From positions 1 through 34,063 of the forward strand of contig CAJOGQ010000020.1 in NCBI GenBank assembly GCA_905234125.1: DNA of 34,063 nt, in the 5' to 3' direction. The position numbers were made by a program, and so were the translations under genes. Of the stretch, positions 25,674 through 33,779 are shown one piece after another (positions within the stretch are counted from its first letter, which is position 1; each line of letters opens with the position of its first letter). The notes under the pieces were generated by a model, which made no database searches, was not told where the DNA came from, and was given only the letters and a program-made list of their open reading frames with translations. This DNA is from an uncultured Bacteroidaceae bacterium (GTDB lineage: Bacteria > Bacteroidota > Bacteroidia > Bacteroidales > Bacteroidaceae).

Positions 25674-27205
25674 TGCTTTGCGTTTTCAGGGTTTGACATT
25701 GTAGTGTTGTCACCACCAGTTGATGCTTGGTGCTCAGGCCCATGATAGGCCATAGCCCTCTCTGAGGCATCCAATATCTCATTGAGCAAACGGGTGACGT
25801 TCTCCGTGTTTTCGAGCATGCGATCCACGTGTCCTGCCATCTCTTCGCTTGTAAATTCTTTGTAGCCCTTGCGGATGGCTTCATTCTCCGTCACAATGAT
25901 GCGGACAGGTTCCACCATCTGGTCAGTCATGTTGTTGATGACAGCCGACTTCGCACGGTCATCCTCCTTAGCCAATTTGCTGGCTTTCACCAGTTCGTTG
26001 TTGCGTTCGGTCAACGTGTCAGTCGTGTTGCGCAGTTCATTGATGTAGTCAGACAGCGACTTCTGCATCATCGAGAAGCTGTGTTGCAGATGACCCACCT
26101 CATCTCGACGTTTACTGTCAGGAATCTTCTCATCAAAGTTTCCGCCGGATATGTGGCGGGCACTTCTCGCCAGTCGTTTGAGCGGACGCAGGTTATGACG
26201 GATGATGAGTACGCAGAAAAACAAGAGAAGCACCAAGCCCACCACCGTGATGATCATCAGACTCGTCTGCAACTGCTTGAAGGGTTCCACGATATCGGAT
26301 TCCTCGCACACGATGGCAACGCTCCAATCAGTATGAATGAATGGACGGTAGAAAACGTAGTTGGTTTCACCATCGCGCTGGAAGGAGCGGTAACCTGTCT
26401 CTCCCGAAATCATGGCCTTGCCGATGGCAGTCATGGCTGTGTCAGGATGCTCCAACGTAGAGGTGAAGATGGTCTGATAGAACAATTTGGTAGAATCTGG
26501 ATGCACCAAGAACGTACCGCCTTTTCCCACCAGAATACTGTAGGAATGGGGGAATGGCTTGGAATCAGCAATCGTATGTGAGAACCAGTCGAGAGACAAA
26601 TCGACGGACAAGATGCCGACACTATTGCCCTGCTTATCGCGGATGGGTTGGCAGAATGAGGTGATGGCCTCATTCGTAAGGAGTCCACCTGTTTCAGTCT
26701 CTATGAATGGTTCCACCCAATAAGGCTTGTCGAGCAGTTTAGGAATAAGATACCAATCCAAATAATAATATTGGTATATGTCTGTGCCTTCTTGTTCCGT
26801 CTGTATCGAGTCAGGGCCATTGTAGGAGTAAGCCGAGAAATACTGTCCCCATTTCTCATAAAAGAAGGGGTCGAACGCAATGGAGCACCCGATGAGATGG
26901 GGATTGTTCTCCAGAATCTTGCGGCTGAACACAAACATGGAATCTGGCTCGTCAATATGCTGTTCCACCAACCACTTCATGTTATTGGCGGCCACCTCCA
27001 CTTCATGCAGCGTATTGCCCACTCTCAGCATCGTTCCTTCCAGCGTCTGCGAAGCCTTTTCGATAGCCTCTTCCTTCACAGCAAGACGTGAATAGTAGAA
27101 CATGATGCCAAGCGCGGCCATGAAGAGCACCACCACGCTGGCAAAGACCCAGAAACTGAGCCTTGCTGCTAATGATTGGCGGACGTATGTGACTACACTC
27201 ATCAT
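25670..27205 (-). CDS. Cache-HAMP pseudo-kinase, paralogue of the downstream sensor
   Basis: The 511-residue product has the same layout as the downstream kinase through residue 480: a span at about 17-37, a periplasmic Cache-like domain (with the shared GCSIAF, DSIQTEQEG, VDLSL, FLVHPDSTKL), a second span at about 314-334, HAMP, and a dimerisation-like helix pair. The phospho-acceptor site is altered: THQVRTPLN of the partner is TDQMVEPVR here, so Asp428 stands where His is needed. The ATPase domain is absent. The frame is intact and ends in a Gly/Asn-rich tail of about 25 residues, coupled by ATGA to the kinase. It should not phosphorylate itself. It may dimerise with or regulate the neighbour. 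The upstream gene is 14 bp away. Confidence 0.9.
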   Translation of the reverse strand: MMSVVTYVRQSLAARLSFWVFASVVVLFMAALGIMFYYSRLAVKEEAIEKASQTLEGTMLRVGNTLHEVEVAANNMKWLVEQHIDEPDSMFVFSRKILENNPHLIGCSIAFDPFFYEKWGQYFSAYSYNGPDSIQTEQEGTDIYQYYYLDWYLIPKLLDKPYWVEPFIETETGGLLTNEAITSFCQPIRDKQGNSVGILSVDLSLDWFSHTIADSKPFPHSYSILVGKGGTFLVHPDSTKLFYQTIFTSTLEHPDTAMTAIGKAMISGETGYRSFQRDGETNYVFYRPFIHTDWSVAIVCEESDIVEPFKQLQTSLMIITVVGLVLLLFFCVLIIRHNLRPLKRLARSARHISGGNFDEKIPDSKRRDEVGHLQHSFSMMQKSLSDYINELRNTTDTLTERNNELVKASKLAKEDDRAKSAVINNMTDQMVEPVRIIVTENEAIRKGYKEFTSEEMAGHVDRMLENTENVTRLLNEILDASERAMAYHGPEHQASTGGDNTTMSNPENAKQ

Positions 27206-27219
27206 GGTTTTTTCTCTAT

Positions 27220-28206
27220 TTATTTGGTTTGGCCCATCAATTCTTCATAACTCACCTCACGGTCGATGCGGTTCGTTTGCATCAGTATCTGACTCGCCTT
27301 CTTCACCATGTCTGGACGCAGACGATACTCACGTTTGCCCGATTCGTGGTTAACCTGCAGACGCAGAATCTCCTGCAACATCAAACGCTGTATCACACGG
27401 TTGGTCTGCACCTTGTTGGCCACCACATATTTCATCACAATGGACAGCGCCTCCTCCTGATGAGTCAACGTCCACTCCCAACCACGCTTGGTGGCTTCAG
27501 CAAAACGTTTCACCTGATCGCGATGCGTATCGTAATAAGCGCGCTTCACATACACACCATTCTCCTGAATGTTGTAGCCATGATCGGCAAAACGATAGAC
27601 GCTATTCTCTGGCATATCGAAACCTGCTTGTTTCAACAACAGATATTCGCTATAGCTGACTGCCGACACCATGTCCACACCACCAGACAGGAAGACATTG
27701 ATGTTACTCGAAAAATATACCCACTCATAATTGAGCTTCTTCTCCTTGTTCAGGATAGTCACCAGGTAGTTGGGCTCCGACAGATAAACAGCCAGTCGCT
27801 GTCCCTTTTGTGTCAGAGGATCCTTGCCCCAACGTGAAATGAGCAAGTAACTGCTGTTCATCGAAGTCTGTAGGATGTTGACCAATGGCGTACCATTGGA
27901 GACAATATCGATAGCCGACATCAATGCCAACACACCAGCGTCACTCTCATCGTTTTCAATGCGATGATAGACAGAACTGGCCAACGAAGGGTGCTGAATC
28001 TTCACGTCAAGCCCAGCATCTTTATAGAAACCCTTCTCCTTTGCCACATAATAGCCAGCAAATTCTGCCTGAGCTGACCAAACCATCGTGATCGAGAAAG
28101 GATCCAACGGCTTCTTAGCAGCAGACGTCTGACCCTTCACCATCATCAGGGAAGGGGAACAAACCAACAAGGCTATGGCCAAAAAGAAAGTCTTCATTTG
28201 TCGCAT
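27220..28206 (-). CDS. NMT1/THI5-like (SsuA-type) periplasmic substrate-binding protein
   Basis: The mature protein is a type II solute-binding protein. After a signal peptide (MKTFFLAIALLVCSPS...) comes the NMT1/THI5 signature FSITMVWSAQAEFAGYYVAKEKGFYKDAGLDVKI. The two-lobed body follows, with SDAGVLALMSAIDI, SGGVDMVSAVSYSEYLLLKQAGFD and a helical C-terminus. This family binds pyrimidines, sulfonates, nitrate or similar small molecules; the ligand here is unknown. I prefer the ATG at 28206, or MKTFF at 28197; an earlier ATG at 28287 lies upstream of the promoter. No ABC permease or ATPase gene is adjacent. It is first in a tight operon with two sensor proteins, so it probably delivers ligand to them rather than to a transporter. 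Confidence 0.88.
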   Translation of the reverse strand: MRQMKTFFLAIALLVCSPSLMMVKGQTSAAKKPLDPFSITMVWSAQAEFAGYYVAKEKGFYKDAGLDVKIQHPSLASSVYHRIENDESDAGVLALMSAIDIVSNGTPLVNILQTSMNSSYLLISRWGKDPLTQKGQRLAVYLSEPNYLVTILNKEKKLNYEWVYFSSNINVFLSGGVDMVSAVSYSEYLLLKQAGFDMPENSVYRFADHGYNIQENGVYVKRAYYDTHRDQVKRFAEATKRGWEWTLTHQEEALSIVMKYVVANKVQTNRVIQRLMLQEILRLQVNHESGKREYRLRPDMVKKASQILMQTNRIDREVSYEELMGQTK

Positions 28207-28247
28207 AATAAATACATCATAACACCCGATAAGAGCTTCGAGCGATG

Positions 28248-28255
28248 CAAAGTTA
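28248..28255 (-). promoter_or_regulatory. -7 element of the sensory operon promoter
   Basis: TAACTTTG on the minus strand matches TAnnTTTG, about 42 bases before the ATG at 28206. No TTTG is seen at the usual distance upstream. It lies in a divergent control region shared with the amidase gene. Confidence 0.6.
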
Positions 28256-28297
28256 TAACTTTTTTCGCCAAAAAAATAATATATCAAGAAAAATTCT

Positions 28298-28305
28298 TAA
28301 TTTTG
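28298..28305 (+). promoter_or_regulatory. -7 element of the amidase promoter
   Basis: TAATTTTG on the plus strand matches TAnnTTTG, 38 bases before the ATG at 28344. No clear TTTG precedes it. The two -7 elements of this divergent pair are only about 45 bp apart. Confidence 0.55.
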
Positions 28306-28343
28306 TGCCCAAATTCATCAAAAAAAACAAAACAAGCGTCAAA

Positions 28344-29219
28344 ATGAAAGTTGGAATTATACAACAATCGTGCAAGGAAGCCATTGCGACGAACATTTCA
28401 AACCTCGTCAGCAAGATACGCAAAGCTGCCATCGAAGGGGCTGAGCTGGTGGTGCTTCAGGAGCTCCACAATTCCCTCTACTTTTGTCAGGTCGAAGAAA
28501 CGAGGAACTTTGACCTCGCAGAGACCATCCCTGGGCCTTCCACCGACCTCTTCGGGAAGCTGGCCAAGGATCTCGGCATCGTCATCGTCACATCCCTCTT
28601 CGAGCGTCGTGCTCCAGGACTCTACCACAACACAGCCGTGGTGATTGAGAAAGACGGCACTATCGCTGGCAAATACCGCAAGATGCACATCCCTGACGAC
28701 CCCGCCTACTACGAGAAGTTCTACTTCACCCCAGGCGACCTCGGTTTCCACCCCATCCAGACCAGCGTCGGACTCCTCGGCGTGCAGGTGTGCTGGGATC
28801 AGTGGTATCCTGAAGGAGCACGCCTCATGGCTCTGCAAGGAGCCGAACTCCTCATCTACCCCACCGCCATCGGCTACGAATCGTCCGACACTCCCGAGGA
28901 GCAAGCCCGCCAACGCGTGGCATGGATGACCGTCCAACGGGGGCATGCCGTCGCCAACGGACTCCCTGTCATAGCTGTCAACCGCACAGGCCACGAGCCC
29001 GACCCTTCAGGACAGACCAATGGCATCCAGTTCTGGGGAAGCAGTTTTGTTGCAGGACCACAGGGCGAACTTCTCTATCAAGCTCCCATCGACGAGGAAG
29101 CAGTGGCTGTCGTCGACATCGACCTCCAGCGCAGCGAGAATGTCCGTCGCTGGTGGCCATTCCTCCGCGATCGCCGTATTGAAGACTTTGGCGACCTCAG
29201 CAAACGTTTCATTGACTGA
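28344..29219 (+). CDS. aguB: N-carbamoylputrescine amidase (nitrilase superfamily)
   Basis: It splits N-carbamoylputrescine into putrescine, ammonia and CO2 in the agmatine route to polyamines. The 291-residue product has the nitrilase triad: Glu40 in VVLQELHNS, Lys113 in KYRKMHIPDD and Cys150 in VQVCWDQWYPEGAR. The flanking YHNTAVVIEKDGTI and FYFTPGDLGF blocks are characteristic of the AguB branch. I use the ATG at 28344; an earlier ATG at 28245 would put the promoter inside the gene. The usual partner, agmatine deiminase (aguA), is not in the window. The gene is convergent with the MFS gene, 24 bp away, with no clear hairpin between. Confidence 0.93.
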   Translation: MKVGIIQQSCKEAIATNISNLVSKIRKAAIEGAELVVLQELHNSLYFCQVEETRNFDLAETIPGPSTDLFGKLAKDLGIVIVTSLFERRAPGLYHNTAVVIEKDGTIAGKYRKMHIPDDPAYYEKFYFTPGDLGFHPIQTSVGLLGVQVCWDQWYPEGARLMALQGAELLIYPTAIGYESSDTPEEQARQRVAWMTVQRGHAVANGLPVIAVNRTGHEPDPSGQTNGIQFWGSSFVAGPQGELLYQAPIDEEAVAVVDIDLQRSENVRRWWPFLRDRRIEDFGDLSKRFID

Positions 29220-29243
29220 CGTTGACCATCATCCTGAGATTTC

Positions 29244-30482
29244 TTATCGGAGGCGATTGCGAAGATAGTGTCCCTTTACATATATATAATAAAAGAGGAC
29301 ACCCAAGAGGTTGATGGCGAAAGCAAACCAGAAAGCCGAAGAATAGCCCGTGTGATGGATGGCCAAACCACCACACACGACACCAAGCCCCATGCCGATG
29401 TCCCAACAAGTGAGCTGGGAGGAATTGGCTGTGCCTCGCTTGTTATTGGGAGCAAGATTGATGAACATCGTCTGCATGCCCGGCCAAATATGACCATTAC
29501 CCAATCCAATGATAATGGCAGCGCCGTAATAGCCCCAATCATTCTTGAGCGTAGCGAAAAGCAGATAGCCGAAAAGACTGATGAGGATGCCATGATTGAC
29601 ATTCTCCACCACTCTACCCTTTCGCAACGAACGGGCACCAATCAGACGGGACAGGATGAGTCCACCACTCAACACGGCGAACCATAATCCTGTGCCAGCC
29701 GTGATGTTCAAGACCTCCTTTCCATAGATAGCCAAATAGGTTGCAAGGACTCCATAAGAGGTTCCAACACAAGCCATTACGAGTCCTTCGCTCCAGCCTT
29801 TCACGAGGAAGAAACGGTCGAACGACAGCGGGTCTTTATTGGGCACAATCTCCTTCGTGGGGAAATGCACGGTGGCGTTGATGATCAATCCGATACAGGA
29901 TGTGCAGAGGGCAATCAGAAAGATGACATGATAATTGCTGATGGTGTCGTAGATGAGGAGTCCAACAGTTGGGGCGATGCTGGTGGCAAGGTTGTTGGAG
30001 AGACCATAATAGCCGATGCCTTCAGCCCTGCGAGAAGATGGAAGCACATCAATGGCCGAGGTGCTGTTGGCCACCGTCACTGCCCCCATCGGAGCTCCAT
30101 GAGCCGTACGAATGATAGCAAACAACGTCATGGTGCCAGCAATCAGATAGCCCGCAAAAAACGCGAAGAAAAGGAAGTAACTGGTGAGCAACACGATGCG
30201 ACGTGGAAAACTGTCCACCAGATAGCCAGCGATGGGACGAGCCAAGAGTGCCGTGAGCGTGTAGCCCGACAGCACTAGTCCGATGGTGTCCTTGTCCGCC
30301 TGATAAGTCTCGCTCAGGTAGAGCGGCAACAAGGGCGTGACCACCATAAACGAGAAGAATATCATGAAGTTGGCACTCCACACCTTCACATAATTTGCAT
30401 TCCAAAGCCTTTCCACTTTCTTCCTACTTGCAATATCCTTTATACTTAATAACGTATTCTTTCCCCATTTATTGCATGCCAT
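29244..30482 (-). CDS. MFS transporter, probable drug or sugar efflux type
   Basis: The 412-residue product has about 12 hydrophobic segments and the major-facilitator look: LSGYTLTALLARPIAGYLVDSFPRRIVLL around 70-97 matches the conserved loop between helices 2 and 3 (G-x-x-x-D-x-x-x-R). A second set of six spans begins near 225. The substrate cannot be told. The first 35 residues are unusually charged for this family, and the true start could be a later codon. It lies 23 bp after viaA and is likely cotranscribed with ravA-viaA. The link to them is not understood. Confidence 0.85.
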   Translation of the reverse strand: MACNKWGKNTLLSIKDIASRKKVERLWNANYVKVWSANFMIFFSFMVVTPLLPLYLSETYQADKDTIGLVLSGYTLTALLARPIAGYLVDSFPRRIVLLTSYFLFFAFFAGYLIAGTMTLFAIIRTAHGAPMGAVTVANSTSAIDVLPSSRRAEGIGYYGLSNNLATSIAPTVGLLIYDTISNYHVIFLIALCTSCIGLIINATVHFPTKEIVPNKDPLSFDRFFLVKGWSEGLVMACVGTSYGVLATYLAIYGKEVLNITAGTGLWFAVLSGGLILSRLIGARSLRKGRVVENVNHGILISLFGYLLFATLKNDWGYYGAAIIIGLGNGHIWPGMQTMFINLAPNNKRGTANSSQLTCWDIGMGLGVVCGGLAIHHTGYSSAFWFAFAINLLGVLFYYIYVKGHYLRNRLR

Positions 30483-30505
30483 TAACCTTTGGGATGTCTT
30501 TCAAA

Positions 30506-32017
30506 TCAATATCGGCGAAACGGAACATAGTGAATCTCATAAACCTTGTCAAAGTATTGTTCCCAATCGGAATGACCATCACCAATCTTGAAACCATAAA
30601 ACTTTGTGCCAGTCTTCTGATATTCTTTGAACCGTAGCATGAGTTCCTTGTCTGTTCGTGGAATCAAGAAATCTGTAATCCATAGCACATCGGCATTCAT
30701 ATAGCGGTCATCATTATTGTCAAGCAAAGCAAAAGTCAAGTTCAACATCTTCTGTGCATCTGTTCCCCCTCCGATGAAGGGAAATACACCTTTTGCAAAG
30801 TTCTCTTGATCTTCCTCTCTCATACCCATTCGCTCCATCGATTTCTTTTGTCGTCTGGAACGTAATTCAATGGGATGGATGCCAATAGAGAAGTCTATCA
30901 AGAAACAATCTCTGTTCAATGTTTCTGCTGTTTGTTCCAATTTGGCGAGCAAAGATGCCTCAATCTTCTGAGGGACACCACTCATGCTGGCAGACGAATC
31001 CACACATACAATCATAGGTCCACGTCGTGATGCTCTTTCTGATCGAAGGCGACGTGCAGGTTTAGCTATTTCTGATTTATAGTGGAACACTTGCAACTTG
31101 CTCGTCATGTATTTGTGAATAAACAGTTTCTCCATGTCCCTATCTGTGTATTGTGCCCATTCCATCGGCATCAAAGCATTGAGATCTCTACCTATGCCGA
31201 CTCCTTCTATGTCACTACCAGAAGAGTGCGAGAGTTGCATGCTCCTGCCTGTCTGTGTTGTCAGTCTGTCTTTCCCATCGGCATCCGCTATTCGTCCCAT
31301 TCTTTTCGCCACATCACCAATCTCCGGGTATTGATTCTGAATCCTGACAATGTTCAGTTTTTTCTCAAATTCAGTTTCCGTCCACTGTCCTTCCATCATG
31401 CTCCATGCTTGCAGGGCTTCTTCTTCAGACACTCCTTCATTTCTCAGCTTTTGAGTGTGTCCAAGTTGTTGTTGCAGACTCTTTGCCACCAAGCTTTTCT
31501 TCTTCTCAAGATGTTCCTTCATCTTTTGTTGTACGTGTCTGTCCAGCGCACCGCCCCATTCGTGTCTCAGCATCTCCCAGTTCTCTGGATCTGTCCATCC
31601 ATCACGTTGAAATCTTTTCTTCAAAAAGTCAATGTCGAATCCATCTTCTTCATGCTTATCAGCAATACTCTTGACAAGCGATTGCCAATTCCCTCTTTTT
31701 TTCTGCATTGACCATTCCTTCGTTTTTTCTATTTGTTCTCTTTCTCCACTGACGCGCTGACTGGCAAATTTCACTTGATGCATACATTCAAGCACAAAAC
31801 GTCCAACCGTTTCATAGAAGAGTTGACCCGCGAAACGACTCGACAGCACCTTTGCTTGAATCAGAGGATTACTCATGACAGAGGCAAGATATTCCAAGAT
31901 ATAATCTCTCTTCACATCAGGAACATCCGTTTCAATGCTAAACACGTCACCCTTATTGACGAACAACCTAATCAGATGAAGATAATCGCCAGGCTGAAGA
32001 AGTTCTGGTTCCGACAT
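30506..32017 (-). CDS. viaA: VWA-domain protein, ViaA-like
   Basis: ViaA pairs with the AAA+ ATPase RavA as a chaperone-like complex. The 503-residue product has a helical N-terminal part (residues 1-330). It is followed by a von Willebrand A domain with a MIDAS-type metal site D340-x-S342-x-S344 (VCVDSSASMSG), and FIGGGTDAQKML further on, where the usual Thr/Asp metal ligands would be. RavA lies 2 bp upstream and the order ravA-viaA is that of Escherichia coli, so the assignment is firm. In E. coli the pair affects respiratory complexes and aminoglycoside uptake; whether this applies here is unknown. The TGA is 23 bp before the MFS gene. Confidence 0.9.
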   Translation of the reverse strand: MSEPELLQPGDYLHLIRLFVNKGDVFSIETDVPDVKRDYILEYLASVMSNPLIQAKVLSSRFAGQLFYETVGRFVLECMHQVKFASQRVSGEREQIEKTKEWSMQKKRGNWQSLVKSIADKHEEDGFDIDFLKKRFQRDGWTDPENWEMLRHEWGGALDRHVQQKMKEHLEKKKSLVAKSLQQQLGHTQKLRNEGVSEEEALQAWSMMEGQWTETEFEKKLNIVRIQNQYPEIGDVAKRMGRIADADGKDRLTTQTGRSMQLSHSSGSDIEGVGIGRDLNALMPMEWAQYTDRDMEKLFIHKYMTSKLQVFHYKSEIAKPARRLRSERASRRGPMIVCVDSSASMSGVPQKIEASLLAKLEQTAETLNRDCFLIDFSIGIHPIELRSRRQKKSMERMGMREEDQENFAKGVFPFIGGGTDAQKMLNLTFALLDNNDDRYMNADVLWITDFLIPRTDKELMLRFKEYQKTGTKFYGFKIGDGHSDWEQYFDKVYEIHYVPFRRY

Positions 32018-32019
32018 CC

Positions 32020-33555
32020 TTATCCCTCCAACTTCTGAAGTTCGTATCTTGTATAAGCAATCTCAGTATAGATGGTTTGGACTATTTCTTGAAGCACCTT
32101 CTTGTCCTCATCCGATACGAAGATATTTTCCTCGATTTCTTTTTCCCTCTTACTGATCGCATTGCTCAACTCATCCACTTCTCCATAATAATCTCTGCCC
32201 GACACGTTTCTGTTAGATGGTGGCAATATCGTTTGTGTCTCACCCCGTTTCAAAGTCTCTATTTCGAAGCGTACCCCATCAATGAAGATGTGCTTGTCAC
32301 TTCTTGTCAGGTGAACTTGCCTTGCCCCGCGTGGCTCTTCACCTTGATACAGTCGAATAATAGATCGAACAGGATTCTTTGGGTCTTGATAAATGACAGC
32401 GAGAATGCCCACGTTTTGTTTCGACACCACAGGCAATTTCTGATAATCTGCCACAAAGATATAGGTGTTGCCCGTATCGTGGTCGTGCAGATGATAATAA
32501 TAGTTGTCAAAAATCTTTTTGTTGCTGTCCGCCTCTTCCATCATTCGTTGTGCAGCAGTCGTCGCCTTGTGCAGTCTGGTCACTCTGATGTCATCATCAA
32601 TAGCCACTTTCATTCCTTCCAATTTTGAAGAAAACTCGTTGAACAAAGTTCTGATGATGATGCGGCGCACATCGTTTGCTTCCCCTGGTTCTTGCCATAA
32701 GCAATGAAACATCGGCACCAAATCCGCCACTGTGACCTCATTTCTGTCATTTACCAACGCAGAAGCGCGCATCAATCGCGCAATCTTCTTCCAGCGACGG
32801 TCACTCACATAAACATCATGACGTTCATCAGAGAAATCAACCGCCACACTTCCTAACGCCTTCCTGATGGTAGCGATGCATTTCAGAACACGCTCAGGGA
32901 TGGCTATCGAATCAATCTTCCGAGTCCATTCTTGATATTCATCTTCCTTGATTTGCAATTCAGAGGGAATTTCGGCATTCCCTTCACCTTGCTCATCAGC
33001 CAGCATCGCATTGAAGTTCTTCTCCTGCTTGATGTTTCCACATTCCATCCTGATGATGAACCTGTCCCACAACGCCTCCAATCCTTCTCCCTGTGCAGGA
33101 AGTTCGTTACTGGCTGCAACCAGCAACTTCAGAGGCACACGGATTTCCTTGTCACCATTGCGAAAAAGCTTCTCATTCATCACTGTCAGCAATGTGTTTT
33201 GAATAGCAGGCCCAGCTTTCCAGATCTCATCAAGGAACACCACATCTGCAGTCGGCAAGTATCCCTCAATACTCCGTTCATACTTGTCTGAATCCTTCAA
33301 CTTGCTGATGCTCACAGGGCCGAAAATCTCATCAGGGGTCGAGAATCTCGACATCAGATACTCAAACGACCTACCCTTATGAAAGGCAGCCTTCACCCTT
33401 CGGGCAACCATCGACTTCGCAACTCCAGGAGGCCCCAGCAGAATCAAACTCTCACCAGCGATAGCCGCCAACAGCGACATCGCCAGCTCTGTATCCTTCT
33501 CATAAATGCCCTTGCCCATTTCTTGCAAGAGGCTCTGTATTCTTTCTTTCATCAT
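32020..33555 (-). CDS. ravA: MoxR-family AAA+ ATPase, RavA-like
   Basis: This 511-residue AAA+ ATPase of the MoxR branch carries Walker A GPPGVAKS at 41-48 and Walker B VVFLDEIWKA at 105-114. The sensor 1 region LLVAASNELP and a C-terminal region of RavA type follow, with a helical stretch that ends at RYELQKLEG. It should drive its partner ViaA, whose gene starts 2 bp downstream. I start it at the double ATG at 33555, since the reading frame upstream (to 33711) has a poor sequence for a protein. A TACCTTTG -7-like element ends only four bases before this ATG, so the message may be leaderless. Confidence 0.92.
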   Translation of the reverse strand: MMKERIQSLLQEMGKGIYEKDTELAMSLLAAIAGESLILLGPPGVAKSMVARRVKAAFHKGRSFEYLMSRFSTPDEIFGPVSISKLKDSDKYERSIEGYLPTADVVFLDEIWKAGPAIQNTLLTVMNEKLFRNGDKEIRVPLKLLVAASNELPAQGEGLEALWDRFIIRMECGNIKQEKNFNAMLADEQGEGNAEIPSELQIKEDEYQEWTRKIDSIAIPERVLKCIATIRKALGSVAVDFSDERHDVYVSDRRWKKIARLMRASALVNDRNEVTVADLVPMFHCLWQEPGEANDVRRIIIRTLFNEFSSKLEGMKVAIDDDIRVTRLHKATTAAQRMMEEADSNKKIFDNYYYHLHDHDTGNTYIFVADYQKLPVVSKQNVGILAVIYQDPKNPVRSIIRLYQGEEPRGARQVHLTRSDKHIFIDGVRFEIETLKRGETQTILPPSNRNVSGRDYYGEVDELSNAISKREKEIEENIFVSDEDKKVLQEIVQTIYTEIAYTRYELQKLEG

Positions 33556-33559
33556 GATG

Positions 33560-33567
33560 CAAAGGTA
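33560..33567 (-). promoter_or_regulatory. -7-like element just before ravA
   Basis: TACCTTTG on the minus strand in the context TCGTACCTTTGC, identical to that before the aminotransferase gene. It lies only four bases before the first ATG. No TTTG is seen at the usual spacing. If it is active the transcript would begin at or near the start codon. Confidence 0.45.
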
Positions 33568-33689
33568 CGACTTTTTTATTTCTCTCACGAATATAGTATG
33601 CAAAAAATGAAAATGTTCCTTCCCCAAACTTACAAAAACAAAAAAATAACCAATTAACTTTGGGTTGCCTTCTGGCACAAACGCCCGTG

Positions 33690-33740
33690 AATGAGAAAAG
33701 AACCCGCACAACCTTGCAGCTGTACGGGCTCCTTTTCATT
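33690..33740 (-). terminator. Hairpin terminator after the P5-like gene
   Basis: The arms 33690-33710 and 33721-33740 pair imperfectly over about 20 positions around a 10-base loop. The core is CCCGCACA with TGTACGGG (one mismatch), extended by AAAAG/CTTTT and AATGA/TCATT. On the minus strand a T-rich stretch (TTCTTTTCTC) follows the GC core. It lies after the stop codon and the heptamer array of the P5-like gene. Confidence 0.8.
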
Positions 33741-33744
33741 TGTC

Positions 33745-33779
33745 AACTGTCAACTCTCAACTGTCAACTCTCAACTCTC
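33745..33779. repeat. Heptamer array, AACTGTC class (5 units), after the P5-like gene
   Basis: Units on the plus strand are AACTGTC, AACTCTC, AACTGTC, AACTCTC, AACTCTC. The last unit contributes two bases of the TGA stop of the P5-like gene (33778-33780). In gene direction it is the stop-rich AGTTGA orientation. It sits between the stop codon and the terminator. Confidence 0.88.

Noticed and set aside
25670-25760. Frameshift that could have cut the pseudo-kinase from an ATPase domain
   Set aside because: Its stop overlaps the ATG of the next kinase by 4 bp, there is no room for a lost ATPase domain, and the downstream gene has its own full set of domains.
28245-28343. Upstream ATG that would lengthen the amidase by 33 residues
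   Set aside because: It would put the TAATTTTG element inside the gene and overlap the divergent promoter. Nitrilases of this branch start near MKVGIIQQ.
33553-33711. Upstream part of the ravA frame (52 codons before the double ATG)
   Set aside because: It has no similarity to RavA, overlaps the promoter-like element and the A-rich leader, and its composition is that of non-coding sequence.
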